NCBI GenBank assembly: GCA_016789105.1
Contig: JAEURN010000010.1
Span: forward strand, 172,199 to 236,198
Origin: Armatimonadota bacterium
Lineage (GTDB): Bacteria > Armatimonadota > Fimbriimonadia > Fimbriimonadales > Fimbriimonadaceae
DNA: 64,000 bases
Reading direction: 5' to 3'
Of this stretch, positions 1-8,937 are shown in pieces. A program made the translations under genes and the position numbers. Under the pieces are notes generated by a model, which worked only from the letters and a program-made list of their open reading frames with translations, was not told the DNA's origin and did not search any database. How positions within the stretch are numbered: position 1 is the stretch's first letter; every line of letters begins with the position of its first letter.

Positions 1-1229
1 CTGGCAGCTTCGTCAATCAGGTCGATGGCCTTGTCGGGCAGGGTGCGGTCGGTGATGTACCGCATCGAAAGTTGGACGGCGCTGGTGAGGGCGTCGTCTG
101 TGATTTCGACGTTGTGGTGCGCCTCATACCGTTCGCGGAGCCCCCTCAGGATTTCGACGGCTTCCTCTTCGTTGGGTTCGCGAACCTTGACGGACTGGAA
201 CCGCCGTTCCAGCGCCGCATCTTTTTCAATGTATTTGCGGAATTCGTCTTGGGTTGTTGCCCCGATGCATTGGAGTTCGCCGCGGGCAAGCGCGGGCTTC
301 ATGATGTTCGAAGCGTCGATGGCGCCTTCTGCGGCGCCGGCTCCAACGAGGGTGTGGAGTTCATCGACGAAAAGGATGACCTGGCCCTCGGCCTTGCGGA
401 CTTCCTCCATCACTTTTTTCATGCGCTCTTCGAACTCGCCGCGGTATTTGGTTCCGGCGACAAGCCCGGCCATATCCAGGGCGACCAAGCGCTTGCCAAG
501 CAGCAGGTCTGGGATGTCCCCGCTGACGATGCGGAGGGCGAGGCCTTCGGCAATCGCGGTTTTCCCAACTCCCGGGTCGCCGATGAGAACCGGGTTGTTC
601 TTGGTCTTCCGGGCGAGGATCTGCATCACCCGCTCGATTTCGGCCTGGCGGCCGACCACGGGGTCGAGTTTGCCTTCCCTGGCCAATTCGGTTAGGTCAC
701 GGCCAAATTCGTCGAGGGTCGGGCTTTTCGCCGCATTGCCGTTTTGGTTTTGCGAGTTGGCCTTGCTCGATTTTTCGCTGGCTGGGCTTTGCACTTCGTT
801 GTCTTGAAGTGCCATCACTTCCCGTCGTGCGCGGTCGAGTTCGACTCCGAGCCGGGCGAGGACGCGTCCGGCCAATCCGTCGCCTTCGCGGATCAGGCCG
901 AGCAACAGGTGTTCGGTCCCGATGTAGTTGTTGTTGAGGTTCCGGGCTTCGTCATAGGCCAAGTCAATGACGCGTTTGGCCCTTGGCGTGAGCGTCATAT
1001 CCTGGCTGGGCCTGGATTCCCCCCGCGGGAGTTGCTTTTCGACTTCTGAACGGATTTTTCCGAGGCCGACCCCGAGCTTTTCCAAAACACGGGCGGCTAC
1101 GCTGTCGCTCTCCCGCACCAATCCGAGCAACAGGTGTTCGGTGGAGACGTACCCCTCACCAAATTTCTGTGCTTCTTCTTGGGCGAAGAAAACCACTTTT
1201 CTTGCGCGTTCTGTGAACCGTTGCCACAT
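1..1229 (-). CDS. clpC: ATP-dependent Clp protease ATP-binding subunit ClpC (C-terminal part cut by window edge)
   Basis: Hexameric AAA+ unfoldase that feeds proteins to ClpP in the cytoplasm. About 409 N-terminal residues are visible. Two Clp_N repeats come first, each with a TEHLLLGL core, followed by a linker and the first AAA+ domain with Walker A (GDPGVGKT), Walker B ([10 protein letters not shown]) and the GAGAAEGA stretch. The reading frame runs off the left edge at [17 protein letters not shown], so the second AAA+ domain is outside the window. The start is the ATG giving [11 protein letters not shown], with AAGGAG about 14 bases upstream. The paired N-repeats favour ClpC over ClpB or ClpA. 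No mcsA, mcsB or ctsR is seen next to it. Confidence 0.95.
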   Translation of the reverse strand, partial: MWQRFTERARKVVFFAQEEAQKFGEGYVSTEHLLLGLVRESDSVAARVLEKLGVGLGKIRSEVEKQLPRGESRPSQDMTLTPRAKRVIDLAYDEARNLNNNYIGTEHLLLGLIREGDGLAGRVLARLGVELDRARREVMALQDNEVQSPASEKSSKANSQNQNGNAAKSPTLDEFGRDLTELAREGKLDPVVGRQAEIERVMQILARKTKNNPVLIGDPGVGKTAIAEGLALRIVSGDIPDLLLGKRLVALDMAGLVAGTKYRGEFEERMKKVMEEVRKAEGQVILFVDELHTLVGAGAAEGAIDASNIMKPALARGELQCIGATTQDEFRKYIEKDAALERRFQSVKVREPNEEEAVEILRGLRERYEAHHNVEITDDALTSAVQLSMRYITDRTLPDKAIDLIDEAA

Positions 1230-1569
1230 GTTCTGTTTCTTTGCTCCTTAGCCGGGGTTTTCGCCCCGCTGTCACATCCTTAGACGACTTGCGGCATGGG
1301 GTTGTGCCCCCAGACCTATTCCCGGGGCTTCCCCCGCCTTTGGTTGGATTGTCGGTCGCCACACCCGCTTTGGATAGCCGGATACCCGCAAGGATACCGG
1401 GCCGGGAAATGCCGTCCCCGGCTAACGCGTTACGAATCCCAGCAATATTACGGGGAATGCAATGACTGGAAAAATCCCGTGTAGCAGATTTGCCGGGAAC
1501 CATTTACAATGGAGGTGAGTCGAACGCTCGTCAGGGGCGCAGACCCCAAACCACCTTGTGACAACTGCC
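1230..1569. other. Intergenic region between divergent clpC and a secreted-protein gene
   Basis: About 340 bases without a convincing gene; short frames on both strands lack coding character. The left end holds the clpC ribosome binding site. The right end must hold the promoters for both divergent genes, but I cannot point to clear -35/-10 pairs. A run of C/G-rich imperfect repeats (1300-1420) can form hairpins without T tracts. Confidence 0.5.
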
Positions 1570-2973
1570 ATGCGTAAATTCCTCCCCATTTTGGCCGCCC
1601 TGCTGGCATTGCCCGGCTTGGCATCGGCCGTCCCCGGAGAAATCCGAGGCGAATTAAAGGCCTTTGGCTGGGTCAAGCGCCCAGACGGCACCCGGATCAG
1701 TCTCGACGGGATGAAGTTCCCCTTCGTCGCCAAGCCTATCAAGACGGTGCAACTGTCTGACCGGAGCACGAACCCGAATTCTGCTGGCGAGGCCCTGCGC
1801 CAACGCCTGCTGGGCCCGCTTGGCAACCCGGGTGGCAACGGGGTCAACCGTTCCGGGGGCAAATCTGGCGGGCCGGATGCCCTGCAAACGGTCTACATGG
1901 CCAATGCCGGCGCCGGATACGGGGTCATTGAAGCCAATCCCAGTTCTCTCGACGATGTGACGATGACCAGCGCCGGGCTGGGCAAGGTTTGGCAACAGTT
2001 GACGTTCGGTTTCCAATACAGCACGGGTGGATTCACACCTTTCATCTGCCGGTGGCGATGCTTTGGATCGAATGTAGAGAACCCGACGCCCCAAAACGAC
2101 TTCGCCGACGAGTTTGCGGATTTCGGGGTCAAGTGGGATGTGACGATTCCGGCCGGGTCGGCTTTCGTCGTGACCATTGATATCCACCAGGCCGTCGTGA
2201 TTAGCAACGACACAACCATGTTCATTGCCGAGCAGTTCCGCGAGCCCCACTTGGTCGGCTTCCCCCCCCACGAAGATGGGGAAGGCGAGTTCCGGACCGG
2301 CAACGTCGATGTGGTCTTTAATGCCGGCGGAGAGCCCTCGGTCGGGCTCAGCGACAACACGTTTTTCTACGACTGGGATCCGCTTGACGGCAAATATGAG
2401 AACACCGAGATCGACCAGGTTGACACCGGCAAGTCGGATCTTGTTCTGGGTATCGAAATCAATACGAGCGGAACCCTTAATGACCTGACCGCGCTCAATC
2501 TGACCAAAGAAGCCGGCCGACAACCGATCGGGAACCTCCTTTCGGTCCTGAACGCCAACGACAACAACGTTTACGACATCCTGCCGGATTACACCGGGGG
2601 CCGCACCTCCCCTGTGGGCTCGATCATCGTCGACTTCCTCCAGCCGTTCCCCACCTACACGGGCATCCGCGCCATTGGCCGCGTCGGTTCCGATGTGTCG
2701 GGTGTGGACTTTGCGGTCGACCTGTGGGATTTTGTCGACAATAAGTGGATCCAACTGACGACGGGACCCTTGCCCCAAGGCTATCTGAGCTTCTCGGAAG
2801 GATACGGCGGAACGGTTGCCATGAGCCACTTCACCGGCATCATCAACTTCCCGCTGTTTGGCCCCAACCCGGGCATGCGGGCCCGGGTTCGTTACAAGAA
2901 CACGTCAGATACCCTGCCCCGCAACTGGCACATGCTGACCGACCAAATCAAGCTCAGCGTCTTCACCGGCTGA
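1570..2973 (+). CDS. Secreted protein of unknown function
   Basis: I do not recognise a family. The ATG at 1570 gives 467 residues starting with a clean signal peptide (MRKFLPILAALLALPGLASA, cleavage expected near residue 20). A GTG 12 bases upstream is possible but adds nothing signal-like. The mature part has alternating short hydrophobic and polar stretches typical of beta-rich extracellular proteins, for example DVTIPAGSAFVVTID and SIIVDFLQPFPTYTG. No catalytic motif or C-terminal anchor is visible. It is transcribed alone, divergently from clpC, and is followed by a strong hairpin at 2995. An exported structural or adhesive role is only a guess. Confidence 0.8.
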   Translation: MRKFLPILAALLALPGLASAVPGEIRGELKAFGWVKRPDGTRISLDGMKFPFVAKPIKTVQLSDRSTNPNSAGEALRQRLLGPLGNPGGNGVNRSGGKSGGPDALQTVYMANAGAGYGVIEANPSSLDDVTMTSAGLGKVWQQLTFGFQYSTGGFTPFICRWRCFGSNVENPTPQNDFADEFADFGVKWDVTIPAGSAFVVTIDIHQAVVISNDTTMFIAEQFREPHLVGFPPHEDGEGEFRTGNVDVVFNAGGEPSVGLSDNTFFYDWDPLDGKYENTEIDQVDTGKSDLVLGIEINTSGTLNDLTALNLTKEAGRQPIGNLLSVLNANDNNVYDILPDYTGGRTSPVGSIIVDFLQPFPTYTGIRAIGRVGSDVSGVDFAVDLWDFVDNKWIQLTTGPLPQGYLSFSEGYGGTVAMSHFTGIINFPLFGPNPGMRARVRYKNTSDTLPRNWHMLTDQIKLSVFTG

Positions 2974-2994
2974 CCTGGCGAAAGATTGGTGCCG

Positions 2995-3023
2995 ATGGCC
3001 CGCGGACATCATCCGCGGGCCAT
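2995..3023 (+). terminator. Rho-independent terminator-like hairpin
   Basis: A perfect 12-base stem (ATGGCCCGCGGA / TCCGCGGGCCAT) with a 5-base loop, followed by a weak T-rich tail, lies 22 bases after the stop of the secreted-protein gene and before the MCE-domain gene. Confidence 0.75.
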
Positions 3024-3072
3024 TCTTGTTGTCGGGGCATCGTTTGGGCAGGGGCGGCAGTAATATAGGGTA

Positions 3073-4491
3073 ATGCAAGCGGCGTGGAAGGTCGGAGCCT
3101 TTGTTTTGGTGTTTGTCGGGCTCTTTGCCGGCATCCTCGCGGTTTTAAATGCGAGCCTGTTCGCCAAACCCAAGGACACTTATTACGCCCGGTTCGCCGA
3201 TGCGGGAGGCCTGAATTCAGGCGCCGACGTGCTGCTGGCCGGGGTTTCCATCGGGCGGGTGGAATCGGTGGAACTCGCGGAAGACGGGGCGGCGTTGGCG
3301 ACCTTGAGCATCGAACAGGGCCGGAAACTCCCCAAGAATCTGGTTGCCGTTTTGCCCACGAGTTTCATCGCCATCGGTGACCGCCAAGTGCTGCTCAAGC
3401 CGCTTGGAACCGGCACAGGGTTCTATGCCGCCGACAATATGGACTCCCCCATTCCGGGCCAGCTGCAAGGGCCGCTCGACGACATCCTCCCCGACACCGG
3501 CCAAACGATGGAGGAGTTGAACAAGACCATGGTCGCCTTCCGCGAGTTGCTCCAGGACAAAGAGCTGAAAGACGGTCTAGTCGGCGTAATGAAATCCGGT
3601 CAGGACACGGCCGGGAAGTTCGGCAAACTTGCCGAACACTTGGATGGCACGCTAACCCGCAACGACAAGCGGATAGACACCCTGTTGGCTTCGATGGTGG
3701 ACACCGTCAAAAACGTGGAATCGGTGACCGCCGAACTGAATTCGTTTGCCAAAAGTGGAAAGCTGCAATCCCAAACCGAGCAGTTGCTGGCCACGATGAA
3801 CGAGGCGGCGACAGAGGGCAAAGCGTTGGTTTCCGACCTGCGTGCCTACACCGCCGATCCTGATATCCAAGGCAACCTCAAATCCACCTTGGAAAACTTC
3901 AACAAGATGTCTGAATCTGGCGTGACCATTGCAGCCAACACCGAAGAAATTACCAAGAACGGCATCGGGATCAGCGAGCAGACCAAAGAGCTCATGACCA
4001 AGGCCAACAAACTGGCCGACGAAGTCGAAAAGCTCATTGAGGACGTGAAAGGGGCCGTCAAAAAGTTTGAAGGTTCCGGCGGTGCGTCCAGCCTAATCCC
4101 CAAAATCGATGTGGAGACCGGTTTGACCTACAATTCTGAGGGCTCGCGGCTGCGGGCAGATGTCAACCTCCAGATCCCGGCCGGGAAGGACAAGCTCAAC
4201 CTTGGCCTTTACGATGCGTTTGAATCGAACAAACTGAACATCTTCTTTCAAAAGCCGCTTGACCAACGGACGGACCTTCGGTACGGGGTCTATGCGTCCA
4301 AGCCCGGCATCGGGGTATCTTATGCGCTTGCGCCGAACACGTGGTTCCAATCGGAACTGTTCGGCCTAAACGATCCGCAGCTGGACATCCGTCTCAAGCG
4401 CCGGTTCAACGAATCGATTTTCGGTTGGGTTGGCATCGACAAGGTGTTCGGGAAAAACAGCCTAGCGGTCGGGGTCGGCACCAAACGCTGA
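3073..4491 (+). CDS. MCE/MlaD-domain lipid-transport-type protein
   Basis: A 472-residue protein anchored by one N-terminal membrane helix (residues about 5-27). An MCE domain follows at about 38-115 with the typical DAGGLNSGADVLLAGVSIGRV stretch. A long alpha-helical, partly coiled-coil region spans about 140-340, and the C-terminus is beta-rich. MCE proteins form periplasmic rings that move lipids between membranes; the coiled region would form the tunnel or needle. The ATP-binding and permease partners (MlaE/MlaF type) are not adjacent, so they must lie elsewhere. The C-terminal 120 residues (repeated short beta strands, RLRADVNLQIPAGKDKLN) look like a small barrel or sheet module, which is unusual but not unique. 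rplI follows after 24 bases. Confidence 0.88.
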   Translation: MQAAWKVGAFVLVFVGLFAGILAVLNASLFAKPKDTYYARFADAGGLNSGADVLLAGVSIGRVESVELAEDGAALATLSIEQGRKLPKNLVAVLPTSFIAIGDRQVLLKPLGTGTGFYAADNMDSPIPGQLQGPLDDILPDTGQTMEELNKTMVAFRELLQDKELKDGLVGVMKSGQDTAGKFGKLAEHLDGTLTRNDKRIDTLLASMVDTVKNVESVTAELNSFAKSGKLQSQTEQLLATMNEAATEGKALVSDLRAYTADPDIQGNLKSTLENFNKMSESGVTIAANTEEITKNGIGISEQTKELMTKANKLADEVEKLIEDVKGAVKKFEGSGGASSLIPKIDVETGLTYNSEGSRLRADVNLQIPAGKDKLNLGLYDAFESNKLNIFFQKPLDQRTDLRYGVYASKPGIGVSYALAPNTWFQSELFGLNDPQLDIRLKRRFNESIFGWVGIDKVFGKNSLAVGVGTKR

Positions 4492-4515
4492 ACCGCACAC
4501 GAACGAGGTTTTCCG

Positions 4516-5085
4516 ATGAAAGTCATTTTGAAGCAGGCAGTGCCCAAGTTGGGCAAAGAAGGCCAGGTCGTCACGGTTAAAGACGGCTACGCCCGCAATT
4601 TTTTGTTCCCGAACAGCATGGCCGTTGTCGCCGATAAGAAGCAACTCGGCGCGCTGGAGCGGCAACACGCTAAAGCCGCAGCCCAGCTTGAATCGACCAA
4701 GACCGATGCCGAGGCCATGGCCGCCCGGATGAACGGCAAATTGGTCAAGATCGAAACAAAATCCGGCCCCGATGGCCGGTTGTTCGGCGCTGTCACCAGC
4801 CAAGACATCGTCGATGCCGTCAAGAGCCAACTCAACGAAACCGTAGACCGGAAAGCCGTTCTCCTGCTCCGGCCGATCAAGCGACTCGGCACTTACGATA
4901 TCGAGCTCAACGTCCACCGCAATGTGGATATTGAGTTTAAACTCAACGTCTTCGACCCGGAATTCATGGAAACCGAAGAGCACCTTCCGGAGTTTGAAGA
5001 AGCCATGGCAGAAGCCGAAATCGCCGCCACTCCAGAAGCCTCGGCTGATGAGAGCGGAGACGCTGCCGCCGACCAAGCCGAATAG
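4516..5085 (+). CDS. rplI: 50S ribosomal protein L9
   Basis: Binds 23S rRNA domain V near the L1 stalk. It begins with the diagnostic L9 motif (MKVILKQAVPKLGKEG, then GYARNFLFPNSMA), followed by the connecting helix and the C-terminal domain (FGAVTSQDIVDAVK). At 189 residues it is longer than the usual 150 or so. The excess is an acidic, Ala/Glu-rich tail after residue 155 that looks disordered. The start ATG has GAGG about 7 bases upstream. It is the last gene before a strong terminator. The customary neighbours rpsF, rpsR and ssb are not here, so L9 is separated from its usual operon. Confidence 0.97.
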   Translation: MKVILKQAVPKLGKEGQVVTVKDGYARNFLFPNSMAVVADKKQLGALERQHAKAAAQLESTKTDAEAMAARMNGKLVKIETKSGPDGRLFGAVTSQDIVDAVKSQLNETVDRKAVLLLRPIKRLGTYDIELNVHRNVDIEFKLNVFDPEFMETEEHLPEFEEAMAEAEIAATPEASADESGDAAADQAE

Positions 5086-5100
5086 CGGCCAAACCACCTG

Positions 5101-5133
5101 ATTCCCCCGACAAAGTTGCCGGGGGAATTTTTG
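5101..5133 (+). terminator. Rho-independent terminator after rplI
   Basis: Stem ATTCCCCCG/CGGGGGAAT with a short loop, followed directly by TTTTTG. It lies 15 bases past the rplI stop codon. Confidence 0.9.
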
Positions 5134-5227
5134 TTATTTTTGGGTCCTTCCCTGCTTCAATTCCCCCGGGATTGAACCGAGAATCCCTGTTAAGGATTCG
5201 GCAAGATCGGTCCGCATTTGCCAGCAC

Positions 5228-6571
5228 ATGTCTGATGTTCACCCGCTCTTCTATTGCCTAGCCGCCGTTGCGGCGGTGGGATTTGCCGGGTTGATTGTTT
5301 GGTCTTGGCGGTTCAAACACGCAATAACTTCTCTGGTGGCCGTGCTGGTTCTGCTGTCTGCGATCATTGGTTCAGGGGCATACTTCGGCAGGGAAATCGT
5401 CCGCCGGGAGACCCGGCAACTCCGTGATTCCGAGATGTTGGCAGCCCGCATCTTGGGCATCTCGATCCAAGCCAAGGGGCATTCACTCATCCGGCTGGAT
5501 GGATCGACAGACTCTGCGAAAGCCGAATTGCAAAACTGGCTTGACCAGCTTCTCCGGCAAAACCACCAGGTGTCTTCGATCCAAACGGTGCGAAAAACCC
5601 CGTCCGGGGTTCCGCAGACCATCATCCGCGCTGGCAGCGCAGAAGACTCGGACTTGGCCGCAGGATCGGCGAACAACCTGGCTTTTGGCTGGCAGGGGAC
5701 GAGTGGATTTGCCCCCAACGCCACCAGTTCCGGAAAGGCGCTCGCCGCCATCCCGATCAAAAACCCCAGGGGGGAGATCGAAGCGCTGGTGCTCGTGGCA
5801 TTCAATGGGCCTTCCGGAACAGCGGCGGGTTCGCAAAGTCAAACCGGGATCCTGGTTTTAACGAGTGCGCTCGCCTTCATCGTACTGACCGGTGCGGCGG
5901 CCGCGTTCCGGATGTCGGACAGTCTGGCCCAAGCCCGGGTGGCCCGGATTGAATTGGCCGCCCAAGGAGAGCGGATCCGAGAGCAGATGGACATCATCGC
6001 CGAAAAAAACCAAGCGATGGCGGCCAGCCACGACGCATTGGCATCGGCCAACGCCAAGCTGCAATCCCTGGCCACACTGGACGGGCTCACCGGGGTGATG
6101 AACCACCGGTCCCTGATGGAATTCTTGACCACCAACATGAAGCGGAGCTCGGTGATCGGCTCACCAAGCAGCGTGATCTTGATGGACGTCGATAACTTCA
6201 AATCGTTGAACGACCAATACGGCCACATCGCCGGAGATGAGGCCCTGCGGACGATTGCCAGCGTGCTCAAGCAGTCTTGCCCCAAAGGGGCCGGGGTCGG
6301 GCGTTACGGCGGTGAGGAGTTCATGATGGTTCTGCCCGGGGCATCGGAGACCTCTGCCATTGCCGTCGCCGAAGAACTCCGCCGACGCGTCCAAATGGCA
6401 AAGACGACATCGCGAGCCGTCACGGTGAGCGTCGGGGTTTCCACGGTCTACTCCATGTCGAAATCGGAGCAAGCCTTGATCGACGAGGCCGACAAAGCGC
6501 TTTACCAAGCTAAACGGACGGGCAAAAACCGCGTGATCCACTTTGGCCACGGGCTCTTGGAATCAGCTTGA
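5228..6571 (+). CDS. Membrane-bound GGDEF-domain diguanylate cyclase
   Basis: Predicted to make cyclic di-GMP from two GTP at the inner membrane. The 447-residue protein has two hydrophobic segments near the N-terminus (about 9-23 and 37-56), an extracytoplasmic region of about 150 residues, another membrane segment near 210-230, a short coiled coil (ERIREQMDIIAEKNQA) and a C-terminal GGDEF domain. The catalytic signature is GGEEF at residues 361-365, an active variant. DGLTGVMNHRSLMEF and DVDNFKSLNDQYGH are the usual flanking motifs. No EAL domain is present. It stands alone between a terminator and the sigma factor gene; the sensor region has no family I recognise. Confidence 0.93.
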   Translation: MSDVHPLFYCLAAVAAVGFAGLIVWSWRFKHAITSLVAVLVLLSAIIGSGAYFGREIVRRETRQLRDSEMLAARILGISIQAKGHSLIRLDGSTDSAKAELQNWLDQLLRQNHQVSSIQTVRKTPSGVPQTIIRAGSAEDSDLAAGSANNLAFGWQGTSGFAPNATSSGKALAAIPIKNPRGEIEALVLVAFNGPSGTAAGSQSQTGILVLTSALAFIVLTGAAAAFRMSDSLAQARVARIELAAQGERIREQMDIIAEKNQAMAASHDALASANAKLQSLATLDGLTGVMNHRSLMEFLTTNMKRSSVIGSPSSVILMDVDNFKSLNDQYGHIAGDEALRTIASVLKQSCPKGAGVGRYGGEEFMMVLPGASETSAIAVAEELRRRVQMAKTTSRAVTVSVGVSTVYSMSKSEQALIDEADKALYQAKRTGKNRVIHFGHGLLESA

Positions 6572-6643
6572 GGGCCCGGGGCGGCGGATTCCCCAAAAAT
6601 ACTCGGAACAAAAGGATCGGCGTGGACATTCACTGTTTGCCCG

Positions 6644-7207
6644 ATGCCAACCTGCCCTCCTGCCGCGCAACTGCTCAAGCACCCGGATGACGCCACCGGG
6701 TCGGAAGCGGCCTATGAGCAGTTGGTAATCCGGGAATTCCCGAACTTGATCCGGCTCGCCCGGCGGTTGAGTTGGCCCGATTCCGATCTGGCATCCGACC
6801 TGGTCCAAGGGGCGGTGGTCAAGGGTTTGAGGGCCCTGCGCGAATCTAAATTCGTCATCGGTCCAAATAGCCGGGCTTGGCTCAGGCAAGCCGTCACCCT
6901 GGAATTCCTGCTCCACCGCCGGTCCCAAAAACCGGTGGCCCCATTGGATGCCGGGATCGAAGAGCGGCTCTCTGCCCCGCTATCGCAACCCTTTGGAAAC
7001 GAGATTTCCGACGAAATCCTACGAGCCGTCCAAGACCTGCCAGAAGACCAGCGCGACCTTGTGGTCTTGGTGGACTTGGAAGGCATGGAATACCTTGAAG
7101 CCAGCAAAATGCTCGGGATCCCGGTCGGCACCGTACGCTCCCGTCTAAGCCGGGCCCGGTGGAAACTGGCCAACCGGCTCCGCTACCTCCTCCACCCAGA
7201 ACGATGA
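6644..7207 (+). CDS. ECF-type RNA polymerase sigma factor
   Basis: A 187-residue sigma-70 family protein of ECF size. Region 2 is at about 25-90 (YEQLVIREFPNLIRLARRL and DLVQGAVVKGLRAL). Region 4 is at about 125-180 with a clear helix-turn-helix (MEYLEASKMLGIPVGTVRSR). It recruits core polymerase to a dedicated promoter set. The stop codon overlaps the start of the next gene (ATGA), and that gene encodes a small zinc-binding anti-sigma-like protein, so the two are almost certainly translated together as a sigma/anti-sigma pair. Targets cannot be read from the sequence. Confidence 0.92.
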   Translation: MPTCPPAAQLLKHPDDATGSEAAYEQLVIREFPNLIRLARRLSWPDSDLASDLVQGAVVKGLRALRESKFVIGPNSRAWLRQAVTLEFLLHRRSQKPVAPLDAGIEERLSAPLSQPFGNEISDEILRAVQDLPEDQRDLVVLVDLEGMEYLEASKMLGIPVGTVRSRLSRARWKLANRLRYLLHPER

Positions 7208-7467
7208 ACCACAGCGACCAAATCGAACCCTGCCACCACGTGCGCCACTTTGTGGAAAGACAAGCTGCCGGCCAGCCCCGCCGCTGGTGGAATCTGTTGG
7301 GGTGGCTCCATGTGCTGCATTGCAAAAAATGCCGCGAGGCCATGGATTTGTTCCGCGGGTACCTCTCGGCGGTCTCAGTCATGCCCGCACCGGCTTCCGA
7401 AGATCAGCCGATTTTGGATCGGATTTTGGGGGTAGCGTTTCAACCGGATGGCGCAGATACACATTAA
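7204..7467 (+). CDS. Small soluble ZAS-type putative anti-sigma factor
   Basis: An 87-residue protein whose ATG overlaps the stop of the ECF sigma gene. It contains H36-x3-C40-x2-C43, the Hx3Cx2C zinc motif of ZAS (zinc-associated anti-sigma) domains, within LHVLHCKKCREAMDLF. A second Cys/His cluster lies nearer the N-terminus (C10, H11, H12, H15). In the family, the ZAS domain binds and masks the cognate sigma factor. There is no membrane helix, so this would be a cytosolic regulator, possibly redox- or metal-responsive as in RsrA, rather than one cleaved by site-1/site-2 proteolysis. The function is inferred from the motif and the overlap. Confidence 0.72.
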   Translation: MNHSDQIEPCHHVRHFVERQAAGQPRRWWNLLGWLHVLHCKKCREAMDLFRGYLSAVSVMPAPASEDQPILDRILGVAFQPDGADTH

Positions 7468-7778
7468 TACTTCTTAACATCTTAACAAACCACCACCTTC
7501 TTGGGACCTTTTCCTGAGATCGACGGACTCGATCATGTGAGGTGTGAAAGCTAAGAATGTTGGCCAATCCAGCAGTTTTATGTGCACTATTTTTGGCACA
7601 AATTAGACGGTAGATTGAAAAATCCATCGATCCGGAGCATCGGGCGAGGGCCGGACCATTCCGCCTCAAAATCCTTAACTGCTACTTAACATTTCCTAGA
7701 TGCGAACTCTGGTCTAATGTTCGGAGCCATGGCCGCCCCGTGCGTGCCGTCGGTTCCTTTTTGGAGAATCCACGAACC
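7468..7778. other. Intergenic region upstream of the pseudopilin gene, with CTTAAC repeats
   Basis: About 310 bases with no gene. It contains four CTTAAC hexamers in two pairs: 7473 and 7481 (8-base period), and 7674 and 7685 (11-base period). An 11-base period is what PhoB/OmpR-family response regulators use. The stretch 7540-7620 is AT-rich. The last 20 bases hold the ribosome binding site (TTGGAG) of the pseudopilin gene. Confidence 0.45.
7674..7690 (+). promoter_or_regulatory. Candidate direct-repeat operator (CTTAAC, 11-base period)
   Basis: Two identical CTTAAC hexamers start exactly 11 bases apart, about 90 bases before the pseudopilin start codon. This one-turn spacing matches OmpR/PhoB-family binding sites and the cyanobacterial Pho box. 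It is a pattern match only; the regulator is unknown. Confidence 0.3.
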
Positions 7779-8744
7779 ATGCGAAAAGCGTTTACCCTCA
7801 TTGAGTTGCTGGTCGTGATTGCGATCATCGCAATCCTCGCCGCCATCTTGTTCCCCGTCTTCGCCAAGGCCAAGGAAGCCGCCAAGAAGACTCAAGACCT
7901 GAGCAACATGAAGCAGATCGGCACCGCGCTCCAGATTTACCTGAGCGACTATGACGACACTTACATGCAGGCTTACTACTATCCGAACGACAGCGGTTCG
8001 GCTACCAACGCCAACGGGATCGGCGGCTATGTCCAATGGTCGGGCCTCCTGCAGCCGTACACCAAAAATATCCAGATCTTCGTCAGCCCGGGCGACCCGA
8101 CGGGCGGTATGGCCCCGACCTGCTATGTCGGCAACAACAGCGGCTATGGTGCACCGGCCGGCCAATCCCCGCAAGCCACCTGCAGCACGATCCAAGACGT
8201 CCAAGCTCCGCGCCTGAGCTACACCGCCAACTCAATGCTCATGCCCCGCAAACGCCGCACCGTCGACCCGATGAACGTCATCGGTTCGACCGTGGTCGAT
8301 GGGGTTGCGGAAACGATCCTCCTCGCCCCGCAAACCCACTACCCGACCTGTATCAACGGTGTTTCGGTTGCTTCCGGCGATGCCTTCAAAACCCACCGAC
8401 CGGCCAACGGGATCCTGTTGCAGAACCAAAACGCCTTCCAAGGCGAAGCGGCTGCCGAAGTCGGTTTGGCTTGGTACTATGCGCTGGGTCTGACCCGGGC
8501 CAAGAGCGACCTTGCCGCGTGCAAGGCTGGCGCTCCGGCTGGTGCCAACGGCTTTAGCCACATCACTTACGCCCAACCGGATCGCTGGGGCACGGGTGCC
8601 AACTTCACCTATGCCGACACCCACGCCAAGTACAGCAACCTGGATGCCACCCTCAACCCGGATCGCTTCCAGTGGGGCAAACGCGCCTACACCGCTGGTG
8701 GTGGCGAAATCCGCAAAGCCGACGGTCTGACTTCGGTCAACTAA
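7779..8744 (+). CDS. Type IV pilin-like (pseudopilin) secreted protein with prepilin methylation motif
   Basis: A 321-residue protein starting [20 protein letters not shown], a textbook class III signal. Prepilin peptidase cuts before F4 and methylates it, with E8 (pilin Glu5) conserved. The first 30 residues form the hydrophobic pilin helix. After the helix come [19 protein letters not shown] and then a globular domain with a C-terminal [15 protein letters not shown] motif, the pattern of DUF1559-type prepilins that are heavily duplicated in Planctomycetota and Armatimonadota. I chose the ATG at 7779 because a GTG 39 bases upstream adds a non-signal extension. It is monocistronic, with a strong terminator after it. 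Whether it builds a pilus or acts as an anchored surface protein is not known. Confidence 0.9.
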   Translation: MRKAFTLIELLVVIAIIAILAAILFPVFAKAKEAAKKTQDLSNMKQIGTALQIYLSDYDDTYMQAYYYPNDSGSATNANGIGGYVQWSGLLQPYTKNIQIFVSPGDPTGGMAPTCYVGNNSGYGAPAGQSPQATCSTIQDVQAPRLSYTANSMLMPRKRRTVDPMNVIGSTVVDGVAETILLAPQTHYPTCINGVSVASGDAFKTHRPANGILLQNQNAFQGEAAAEVGLAWYYALGLTRAKSDLAACKAGAPAGANGFSHITYAQPDRWGTGANFTYADTHAKYSNLDATLNPDRFQWGKRAYTAGGGEIRKADGLTSVN

Positions 8745-8770
8745 GCCTCGCGTCTCTAGTGAATGCACGG

Positions 8771-8799
8771 AAGGGGCCCCAGCAATGGGGCCCCTTTTT
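8771..8799 (+). terminator. Rho-independent terminator after the pseudopilin gene
   Basis: Perfect 10-base stem AAGGGGCCCC/GGGGCCCCTT with a 6-base loop and a T5 tract. Confidence 0.92.
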
Positions 8800-8937
8800 C
8801 ATGATCCAGCGACTCCATTCCAACGAATCCAACGTGTCTAGACGAACGACGCCACAAAGTCCAAAGAGACCACCTATCAAAAATTTCGACCACTTAGATT
8901 TTATGAAGCGAGTTTGCTTTATGTGTATGCTCCATCT

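Noticed and set aside
25..1049. Long plus-strand frames of 207-260 codons
   Set aside because: They are antisense shadows of clpC; the minus strand carries all Clp motifs.
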